The position numbers and the translations under genes were made by a program. A stretch of DNA of 19,002 bases. Source: DAOOVD01 sp035369845 (GTDB taxonomy: Bacteria; Bacillota; Desulfotomaculia; Desulfotomaculales; Pelotomaculaceae). The DNA lies in contig DAOOVD010000047.1 in NCBI GenBank assembly GCA_035369845.1, forward strand, positions 1 through 19,002. Reading direction: 5' to 3'. The notes beneath the pieces are model-generated. The model did not search any database, was not told the origin of the DNA, and was given only the letters and a program-made list of their open reading frames with translations. The first letter of the stretch is position 1. Every line of letters starts with the position of its first letter. Positions 13,766 through 19,002 of the stretch are shown here, piece after piece.

Positions 13766-14083
13766 TCAGACCTCCTGTTTTTTTGTTTTTTCCCAGATGA
13801 AGGCGCCTATCCGGTTCAAAACTTTCTTGAGTCCGGCAGTGTCCCGGAGCGTATAGCCCTTGCTCCAGTAATCGGCCAGGAGTTCGGTAAATTTAACAAA
13901 GCCGGACACGCCGGTTACAATCCAGAGATGAATGTAAGCCACGTGTCTCGGGTCGGCGGAGTGGTTTTGGTCCTGCTTGTGGGTAATCCGGAATTCTCGC
14001 AGGGAGTTCTCGCTGTCAATCCAGGAAAGAGTCCCTTCTTCCAGTGTCAGTTCTTTTCCGCACGTATCGCAGTATAAGTTCAT
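13766..14083 (-). CDS. Conserved-looking protein of unknown function with one CxxC
   Basis: The 105-residue protein begins MNLYCDTCGKELTLEEGTLS. The single CxxC (C5, C8) at the N-terminus looks like half a zinc knuckle, with no second Cys pair; later His residues in ITHKQDQNHSADPRH could complete a site. The remainder includes a hydrophobic IHLWIVTGVSGFVKF segment, too short and polar to be a sure membrane helix, and a basic C-terminus. ATG 14083 is preceded by AAGGAGAGG, a good ribosome site, and a promoter lies at 14143-14171. It is transcribed alone, convergent with the GGCT-like gene. I do not recognise a functional family. Confidence 0.7.
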   Translation of the reverse strand: MNLYCDTCGKELTLEEGTLSWIDSENSLREFRITHKQDQNHSADPRHVAYIHLWIVTGVSGFVKFTELLADYWSKGYTLRDTAGLKKVLNRIGAFIWEKTKKQEV

Positions 14084-14142
14084 GGAGCCTCTCCTTGTCA
14101 GGAACTTCATCGCGGCCTTTTAACGAAGCAATTAATGGTAAT

Positions 14143-14171
14143 ATTATAACAGACCGGCCGGAAAGACACAA
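14143..14171 (-). promoter_or_regulatory. Promoter of the CxxC protein gene
   Basis: On the minus strand TTGTGT (14171-14166), a 17-bp spacer and a perfect TATAAT (14148-14143). The -35 is weak but the spacing is ideal and the start is about 60 bp from the ATG. Confidence 0.5.
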
Positions 14172-14346
14172 TGTTTCCCCCTGCCGCCGGCTGCAGGCGG
14201 GGAGCGGATTAAAAAAAAATTTAAACATGATTGTCTAATAAGGTGTCTTTTTGAAAGGAATTTTTAAAATCATGACGAATTAACAAATTTAGTAATACAC
14301 TGTCTTCTATATTTTAGAATTTATAAATATAATTAAGAATGCTTGA

Positions 14347-14375
14347 CCGGAAAATTTTAAAGGTGATTTTCCCGG
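14347..14375 (+). repeat. Hairpin followed by a weak T tract in the sdh upstream spacer
   Basis: CCGGAAAAT (14347-14355) pairs with ATTTTCCCGG (14366-14375) with one bulged C, and CTGTCTTTTG follows. It resembles a weak plus-strand terminator although no plus-strand gene precedes it. The AT-rich DNA from about 14225 to 14345 shows no gene I can support. Confidence 0.35.
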
Positions 14376-14411
14376 CTGTCTTTTGTTGTATTTAGTGAAA
14401 ATTTTTATAAA

Positions 14412-14433
14412 TACATCAACAGGCTGTTATGTA
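14412..14433. promoter_or_regulatory. Operator-like inverted repeat upstream of sdhCAB
   Basis: TACAT-C-AACAG, then G, then CTGTT-ATGTA: ten-base arms that match perfectly except for one extra C in the left arm. It could be a protein-binding palindrome or an RNA hairpin. It lies about 350 bp before sdhC; no regulator is identified. Confidence 0.4.
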
Positions 14434-14531
14434 AGAAGTGTCCGGTTTCGTTTAAAGAAAAACAAGAGTATGCGTTGAATTGCGTCAATGCAGGCACCTC
14501 TTTTGCATAAGCATTGAGGTAGTAATTTTTT

Positions 14532-14553
14532 GAAGGAGGGGGATGTGATATAG
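14532..14553 (+). promoter_or_regulatory. Very strong ribosome site followed by a start-stop mini-ORF
   Basis: GAAGGAGGGGG (14532-14542) is followed at normal spacing by ATG immediately stopped by TGA (14543-14548), or by GTG-ATA-TAG (14545-14553). A terminator begins 17 nt later. A ribosome held at such an element could influence folding of the downstream hairpin, or it may be all that is left of a lost gene. Confidence 0.4.
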
Positions 14554-14569
14554 AAGCATTTTTTCCCGG

Positions 14570-14594
14570 GCTATCTTAACCAGATAGCTTTTTT
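14570..14594 (+). terminator. Intrinsic terminator in the sdhCAB leader region
   Basis: GCTATCT (14570-14576) pairs perfectly with AGATAGC (14582-14588) around loop TAACC, followed by six T. It lies 190 bp upstream of sdhC with no annotated gene immediately before it. I see no convincing promoter between it and sdhC, so it may act as an attenuator or end a small RNA. Confidence 0.7.
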
Positions 14595-14783
14595 GGTAGG
14601 CCGGGTGTAGCCGTTATGTTTACGGGCGCGGCTTCGCCGGTTTTGCCGGGAGGAAAGATTGCGTGGTTTGAAGGGCGCTGTGAAAGGATGCGCAAGTGTT
14701 TGTTTTTGTTGAAAGCAACAAGTTGAGTTTGCCAGGTGAGGGGATTTTTAGCCCGTAAAAGTTCCTTTGGAAAGGAGAATACA

Positions 14784-15479
14784 ATGGAATTTGCAAATAC
14801 GCTACAGACAACATTAAACAAAAAAGCAAATCCAAAGACAGACATGTATATAGACATTGCAGAGTCTGTCAGCGGGGTGCTTCTGGTAGGCTTTTTGTGG
14901 ATGCACATGCTTTTTGTTGCTACGATTGTTTTGGGTGAAGGCGTATTTAACACGCTGTCTGAAGGTTTGGACAAGTACTACTTGGCTCAGATCGGTATTC
15001 CTGCGACTGTACTCCTTATAATATTTCATATTTTCGTGGCCGGCCGCAGGGCTCCGATGCGGTTGCGCGACCTGAGGATTGCCTGGCGTCTGACAAAAGG
15101 CTTGAACCACTTCGACACCTGGATCTGGGTTGGCCAGGTAATTACCGCTTTGTTAATCGGCATTTTTGCCAGCATGCACCTCTGGACCATCATGTCGACA
15201 TGGCCGATCACCGCATTGAAGAGCGCCCACCGTGTAGCCGATCCTGGCACGGCTTTCTGGGGCGGCTTTAAAATCGCTTATTATTTCTGGTTTTATATTA
15301 TCTTCCTCATTGTCGGCGAATACCACGCCGGGTTCGGCCTCTACCGCGTTTTGGTCAAGTGGGGCTGGTTTGAGCGGCACAAAATGGGCTACATCTTGAA
15401 GGCCATTACGGTTATCATTGTCGCACTAGGCTTTACAGCCCTGTTCGTGTTTAAAAAGGTTGCAGGAGGTGCCCTATGA
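14784..15479 (+). CDS. sdhC: Succinate dehydrogenase/fumarate reductase di-heme cytochrome b subunit
   Basis: This 231-residue membrane anchor with five hydrophobic helices carries electrons between the flavin/Fe-S subunits and menaquinone. The four heme-ligand histidines of the Wolinella FrdC type are present at H41 (WMHML), H82 (IFHIF), H132 (SMHLW) and H181 (GEYHAG), so it should bind two b hemes. E179, two residues before H181, sits where the proton-carrying E-pathway glutamate (E180) lies in Wolinella. ATG 14784 has AAAGGAG 6 nt upstream; an in-frame upstream start at 14736 precedes this site. It is the first gene of sdhCAB, and its TGA overlaps the sdhA start (ATGA). Confidence 0.95.
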   Translation: MEFANTLQTTLNKKANPKTDMYIDIAESVSGVLLVGFLWMHMLFVATIVLGEGVFNTLSEGLDKYYLAQIGIPATVLLIIFHIFVAGRRAPMRLRDLRIAWRLTKGLNHFDTWIWVGQVITALLIGIFASMHLWTIMSTWPITALKSAHRVADPGTAFWGGFKIAYYFWFYIIFLIVGEYHAGFGLYRVLVKWGWFERHKMGYILKAITVIIVALGFTALFVFKKVAGGAL

Positions 15480-17308
15480 GCGCAAAACACACCCATGTAT
15501 GTGATGTTTTAGTTATCGGCGCCGGCCTGGCGGCCGAACGGTCCGCTATCGAGTGCGCGGAAGCGGGTTTGAACGTCATTATTCTGAGTCTGGTTCCGCC
15601 GCGCCGTTCACACAGCACCGCCGCGCAGGGCGGAATGCAGGCGTCTCTCGGGAACGCCGCAATGGCTATGGGAGATAACCCCCAAATTCACTTTGAGGAT
15701 ACGGTAAAAGGCTCGGACTGGGGTTGCGATCAGGAAGTCGCCAAGATGTTCACTGAAACCGTTCCCATCATGATCAGGCAACTGGACTTCTGGGGAGTTC
15801 CCTGGAACCGGGTCGTCGCCGGCAAGAAGAAGCTGCCCAGCGGCCTTGAAGTCGAAGATTTGAAAGAAAAAGAAGGCCTGATCACCGCCCGTGACTTCGG
15901 CGGCGTGGCCAAGTGGCGCTGCTGCTACACCTCCGACGGCACCGGTCACACGGTGCAGTTCGTGGTCGATACGGTGGTGTGCAAGTTGAACATTCCCGTT
16001 CACGACAGGATGGAGGCCATTGCACTGATTCACGACGGCACCACCTGTTTCGGCGCCGTGGCCAGGTGCCTGCGCACCGGCAGCCTCAATGTATATCTGG
16101 CGAAGTCCACAATCATCGCCACCGGCGGCGCCGGCCGTATTTATGCGGCCTCGACCAACGCCATAATCAACGAAGGCACAGGCGCGGCCATCGCCTTGAA
16201 TACCGGCGTTGTTCCCCTCGGCAATATGGAAGCGGTACAGTTCCACCCGACTGGCATGCCCCCGGTATACATCCTGATGACCGAAGGTGCCCGGGGCGAC
16301 GGCGGCTACCTGCTGGACAAGAACCTGCACCGCTTTATGCCGGATTATGAGCCGAAGAAGAAAGAACTCGCCTCCCGTGACGTTGTCTCCCGGCGCATGA
16401 TCCAGCATATCCGGGCCGGATACGGCGTAGAGAGCAAGTATTCCACGCAGCCGCACCTGTGGCTTGATATCCGCCACCTCGGCCGCAAGTGGGTCTGGAC
16501 CAACCTGCGTGAGATTGCTACCATCGCCATGAACTTCAACGGATTGGACCCGGCCAAGGACCTGGTGCCGGTAATACCCACCCAGCACTACACCATGGGC
16601 GGCGTCCGCACCAACAAGGACGGTTTCGCATACGGCTTGAAAGGCCTCTTTGCCATAGGCGAAGCCGCCTGCTGGGACCTGCACGGATTCAACAGACTGG
16701 GCGGAAACTCGCTTGCCGAAACAGTTACCGCCGGCTTCCTGGTGGGTATGCAAGTTGCCAAGTACACCCTCGGCGCGACCGCGAACTTCGATTACAAACT
16801 GGTTGAAGAATTCGTCAAGAAGGAAGAGGAGCGCATCAAGGATCTCATTTCCGGCAAGAACGGTAAGGAAAACGTTTTCGAAATCAGAGCGGCAATGCAG
16901 CAAGCCATGATGGATCACGTCCACATCTTCCGGACCGGTCCGAGCCTCGAGCAGGGCGTGGCGAAACTGCAGGAACTGTACAGGCGTTCACTGAAGATCG
17001 GCCTCCGTTCCTCCGGTCAGGCTGCCAACCCCGAACTGGCCGCGGCGCTCCGCATGCCGGGCATGCTTCGTGTGGCGCTTTGTGTCGCGTATGGCGGGCT
17101 GATGCGCACCGAGAGCCGGGGCAGCCACTTCCGGGAAGACTTCCCGAAGCGGGATGATGCCAACTGGCTCAAGCGGACACTGGCTTACTGGAAAGAAGGA
17201 GCCGACCTGCCCACGCTTGACTACGAGCCTGTTGCATGTCCGTATATGCCTCCGGGCGATCGCGGATACGGCGAGGCAACTGCAGGCGCCAAGCCGGCTG
17301 CGAAATAA
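15476..17308 (+). CDS. sdhA: Succinate dehydrogenase/fumarate reductase flavoprotein subunit
   Basis: The 610-residue flavoprotein interconverts succinate and fumarate on the cytosolic face of the membrane. The FAD Rossmann start is GAGLAAERSA (the third glycine replaced by Ala20). The covalent FAD histidine is H46 in RRSHSTAAQGG. Active-site residues match Wolinella FrdA: H257 (QFHPTG), R301 (ELASRDVVSRR), H371 (PTQHYTMGG) and R407 (GFNRLGGNS). The ATG overlaps sdhC's stop by 4 nt, with GCAGGAGG as ribosome site inside the sdhC end. Length and domain order are normal for the epsilon-proteobacterial/Firmicute type. Physiological direction (succinate oxidation in syntrophic propionate metabolism, or fumarate reduction) cannot be told from sequence. 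Confidence 0.96.
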   Translation: MSAKHTHVCDVLVIGAGLAAERSAIECAEAGLNVIILSLVPPRRSHSTAAQGGMQASLGNAAMAMGDNPQIHFEDTVKGSDWGCDQEVAKMFTETVPIMIRQLDFWGVPWNRVVAGKKKLPSGLEVEDLKEKEGLITARDFGGVAKWRCCYTSDGTGHTVQFVVDTVVCKLNIPVHDRMEAIALIHDGTTCFGAVARCLRTGSLNVYLAKSTIIATGGAGRIYAASTNAIINEGTGAAIALNTGVVPLGNMEAVQFHPTGMPPVYILMTEGARGDGGYLLDKNLHRFMPDYEPKKKELASRDVVSRRMIQHIRAGYGVESKYSTQPHLWLDIRHLGRKWVWTNLREIATIAMNFNGLDPAKDLVPVIPTQHYTMGGVRTNKDGFAYGLKGLFAIGEAACWDLHGFNRLGGNSLAETVTAGFLVGMQVAKYTLGATANFDYKLVEEFVKKEEERIKDLISGKNGKENVFEIRAAMQQAMMDHVHIFRTGPSLEQGVAKLQELYRRSLKIGLRSSGQAANPELAAALRMPGMLRVALCVAYGGLMRTESRGSHFREDFPKRDDANWLKRTLAYWKEGADLPTLDYEPVACPYMPPGDRGYGEATAGAKPAAK

Positions 17309-17330
17309 GGTGGTAAAGGAGGGTAAATAG

Positions 17331-18080
17331 ATGGGACGCCAGTTAACATTTAATGTTTTCCGCTACAACCCGAGCATTCCCGGCGACAAGCCGAGAATGC
17401 AGGAGTACCGGCTTGAAGAATATGAAGGCATGACTCTGTTTGTTGCTCTTAATGAAATTCGTGAGAAGCTGGATCCGACATTGATGTTTGACTTTGTCTG
17501 CCGCGCCGCCATTTGCGGATCTTGCGCCATGCTGATCAACGGCAGGCCGAGGCTGGCCTGCAAGACCATGACCAGGTCCCTGCCGAGCCGCATCACTTTA
17601 ATGCCGCTTCCGGTGTTCAAGCTGATCGGCGACCTTTCCGTGGATACCGGCACATGGTTCAGGAACCTGCAGATGAGAACCGAGTCCTGGATCCACACCA
17701 GCAAGAAGTTTGACCCGAACGCCCTTGAGGTAAGGATGGACAACAAGACGGCGGAAGCAATCTACGAGCCCGAGCGTTGCATCGAGTGCGGCTGCTGTGT
17801 AGCCACCTGCGTGACTGCCAACATCAGGGAAGACTTCCTGGGTGCGACCGGAATAAACAGGGTGGCGCGCTTTATAATTGATCCGCGGGATGAGCGTTCA
17901 GATGCCGAGTATTTCGAAGTGGTCGGCAATGAGGACGGAGCATTCGGCTGCGTGGGCTTAATGGCCTGCGACGACAACTGCCCGATGGAGATTCCTCTGC
18001 AGGAAAACCTTGCTTTTGTCCGCCGCAAGATGGCGGCAGCCGGCCTGAAGCTGGACCTGAAAGGCTTCAAGATTTCGTAG
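17331..18080 (+). CDS. sdhB: Succinate dehydrogenase/fumarate reductase iron-sulfur subunit
   Basis: The 249-residue subunit relays electrons from FAD to the hemes. An N-terminal ferredoxin domain binds [2Fe-2S] through C57, C62, C65 and C77 (CRAAICGSC...C). The C-terminal domain has CIECGCCVATC (C150, C153, C156, C160) and CVGLMACDDNCP (C207, C213, C217). This gives the usual [4Fe-4S] (C150, C153, C156, C217) and [3Fe-4S] (C160, C207, C213) clusters. C155 is an extra cysteine. ATG 17331 follows AAAGGAGGG with 7-nt spacing, 22 nt after sdhA's stop. It is the last gene of the operon; a terminator follows at 18169-18220. Confidence 0.96.
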   Translation: MGRQLTFNVFRYNPSIPGDKPRMQEYRLEEYEGMTLFVALNEIREKLDPTLMFDFVCRAAICGSCAMLINGRPRLACKTMTRSLPSRITLMPLPVFKLIGDLSVDTGTWFRNLQMRTESWIHTSKKFDPNALEVRMDNKTAEAIYEPERCIECGCCVATCVTANIREDFLGATGINRVARFIIDPRDERSDAEYFEVVGNEDGAFGCVGLMACDDNCPMEIPLQENLAFVRRKMAAAGLKLDLKGFKIS

Positions 18081-18168
18081 CTCAGTTTATTAAGAAACCC
18101 GTGGGGGGCAAAAGCACGGTTTAGTAGGGAAACTTGTTGAACCATACCCCAAACCGATACGGAAAAGC

Positions 18169-18220
18169 AGGAGAGAGGCGTTGTCCTGCAAGGGATAGCA
18201 CCTCTCTCTTATTATTATTT
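18169..18220 (+). terminator. Intrinsic terminator of sdhCAB
   Basis: GAGAGAGG (18171-18178) pairs with CCTCTCTC (18201-18208) and can extend by two pairs (18169/18210 and 18170/18209). TTATTATTATTT follows. The 22-nt loop is long. A smaller hairpin with AAACCCGTG/CACGGTTT arms (one bulge) lies nearer the sdhB stop, around 18096-18123. Confidence 0.7.
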
Positions 18221-18241
18221 GCGAAGTTCTAAACCATTTAT

Positions 18242-18279
18242 TACTTAATGCATATCAATTAAAGTTTCAATACTTAATG
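18242..18279. repeat. Direct repeat TACTTAATG
   Basis: The 9-mer TACTTAATG occurs at 18242-18250 and again at 18271-18279, 29 bp apart, in AT-rich DNA between the sdh terminator and the broken antitoxin. It may be part of the old TA promoter/operator; nothing else is visible from 18221 to 18300. Confidence 0.3.
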
Positions 18280-18302
18280 ATAGAATATTCGAAACGTTGA
18301 AA

Positions 18303-18569
18303 TTCGGAGTCAGAAATAAACTTGAATAATGTATTGCTAAACGTTAACTGGGGATTCCGGCTTCCGTTGTTATCAATATGCTCTATAAGCAAATTGTTAT
18401 GACCAAAAGCATTCCGTTTTCCCTGTCGCTTCCCGCCGCTCCAATGGCACGGGATGAAATGGATGCAGATACGTTCAATACAATCATGCAGAATGGTTTG
18501 AATGAAGCAAAAGCCGACCATTCTCGTCCAGTTTCTGAGGCGTTCGCTGATTTAAGACGAGGATTATAG
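18303..18569 (+). pseudogene. RelB/DinJ-family antitoxin, N-terminal domain destroyed
   Basis: From 18348 the frame reads LGIPASVVINMLYKQIVMTK then SIPFSLSLP, ending in NEAKADHSRPVSEAFADLRR. This is the second half of a RelB/DinJ antitoxin, including the end of the ribbon-helix-helix domain and the toxin-binding tail. Upstream in the same frame FGVRNKLE resembles the first beta strand of that domain, but TAA at 18327 and 18345 break it. Translation could only begin at ATG 18378 (63 residues), which lacks most of the DNA-binding domain. It is followed 3 nt later by the toxin start, in the usual antitoxin-toxin order. Confidence 0.7.
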
Positions 18570-18572
18570 CTT

Positions 18573-18910
18573 ATGGCAGACAATACGTATACGTTAAAAT
18601 CACTACACAGGCGGAGGAACAACTGCAGGAAATCGTAGAATACGTCGCTTCCGAATTAAAAGCACCAAAAGCTGCTTTGCGTCTGCTCAACGAAATGGAA
18701 CGCTCGATTTCGTCACTTTCACAGTTCCCGCAGCGGGTCGCATTGACCGAGGAAGAGCCGTGGCGCACCTGCGGCGTTCGCAAAATGCCTATGAAAAACT
18801 TTCTTATTTATTTCTGGATTGACGAAGAAAATAGTAAAGTGCAGGTTACCGCCGTTATTTACGGCAAGAGTGACCAGCTAAAACACCTTTCGAGGATGGA
18901 AATGGAGTAA
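18573..18910 (+). pseudogene. RelE/ParE-family toxin with an early frameshift
   Basis: ATG 18573 opens a frame (MADNTYT) that ends at TAG 18636-18638. One base off, the DNA from 18593 reads VKITTQAEEQLQEIVEYVAS, then through RLLNEMERSISSLSQFPQRV, WRTCGVRKMPMKNFLIYFW and AVIYGKSDQLKHL to TAA 18908. That is a complete RelE/ParE-type ribosome-dependent nuclease or gyrase-poison fold, including the basic C-terminal strand. A single-base deletion in the first ten codons, for instance in the AA of GACAATACG, explains both frames. Unless it is a sequencing error, the toxin is inactive. Confidence 0.75.
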
Positions 18911-18938
18911 AATACTGCAGATAAAAGGTTTTTATCAT

Positions 18939-19001
18939 TAATAGGGCTTGCCGCTGCCTTTTTAGCCATGCGTGGAACTCATCAAGCAGCGGTTTGCTCT
19001 T
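18939..19001 (-). mobile_element. Truncated IS66-type transposase (TnpC) fragment at the window edge
   Basis: Read leftward from the right end the frame gives KSKPLLDEFHAWLKRQRQAL. This resembles the conserved SKPLLD.F.AWL segment of IS66 TnpC transposases. After about 21 residues the similarity ends and the frame runs antisense through the end of the broken toxin. The rest of the element, if present, lies to the right of the window. CCGCTGC/GCAGCGG (18951-18957/18986-18992) is an internal inverted repeat, not a recognised IS66 end. Confidence 0.5.
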
Positions 19002-19002
19002 A

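Noticed and set aside
15608..16924. Minus-strand ORF of 438 residues
   Set aside because: Antisense to sdhA, whose active-site residues are all present; no ribosome site or recognisable domain.

Overview
The window looks like a chromosomal accessory region of a low-to-moderate GC anaerobic Firmicute, most probably a Peptococcaceae/Desulfotomaculum-Pelotomaculum type organism. This rests on strong AGGAGG ribosome sites, tRNA genes with encoded CCA, TTGACA/TATAAT promoters, a DUF2935 protein, a DnaD-domain protein, a GAF-PAS-GGDEF-HD-GYP protein with the lysine-rich N-terminus common in that group, and a Wolinella-type di-heme succinate dehydrogenase. The genus assignment is inference.

Left part (1-3815). 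After the tail of an unrecognised gene come tRNA-Asp(GTC) and tRNA-Phe(GAA), with their own promoter and terminator. A single large gene follows (748-2913) for a bifunctional cyclic-di-GMP synthesis/degradation protein. Its promoter has a -35 box overlapping a perfect inverted repeat, and its roughly 230-nt leader carries three hairpins, the last terminator-like. A poorly conserved-looking stretch then leads to tRNA-Gly(GCC) and tRNA-Cys(GCA), again with promoter and terminator.

Relic zone (3816-6430). Downstream of tRNA-Cys lie pieces of decayed mobile DNA: a serine-recombinase-like C-terminus on the minus strand, a scrap with an HxxR box resembling a tyrosine recombinase on the plus strand, and a short DnaD-domain ORF whose 5' end contains abutting 9-bp DnaA-box-like repeats. 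A 63-bp fossil of a mazF gene follows. The DUF2935 gene sits between this fossil and an intact, divergently oriented mazEF toxin-antitoxin operon with a clear promoter.

Defence operon (6590-13104). A complete type I restriction-modification system is encoded as hsdM-hsdS-(26-codon ORF)-hsdR with tight translational overlaps. The two target-recognition domains of HsdS are visibly AT-rich islands in otherwise GC-richer DNA, which suggests domain exchange. The 26-codon ORF looks like the decapitated start of a known R-M-associated protein. A lysine-rich small ORF, a gamma-glutamylcyclotransferase-fold protein and an unrecognised single-CxxC protein follow.

Right part (14084-19002). An AT-rich 700-bp spacer contains operator-like and terminator-like structures plus a strong ribosome site followed by an almost empty ORF. 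It leads into sdhCAB, a complete menaquinone-type succinate dehydrogenase/fumarate reductase with all heme, FAD and Fe-S ligands visible, ended by an intrinsic terminator. The window closes with a RelB/DinJ-RelE type toxin-antitoxin pair in which both genes are broken, abutting a truncated IS66-like transposase fragment.

Overall, core functions (tRNAs, complex II, c-di-GMP signalling) are interleaved with one intact R-M system, one intact TA system and remnants of at least four other mobile or TA modules. No complete unknown multi-gene system is evident. The most unusual items are the control regions of the c-di-GMP gene and of sdhCAB, the DnaA-box array inside the DnaD ORF, and the tiny coupling ORF between hsdS and hsdR.
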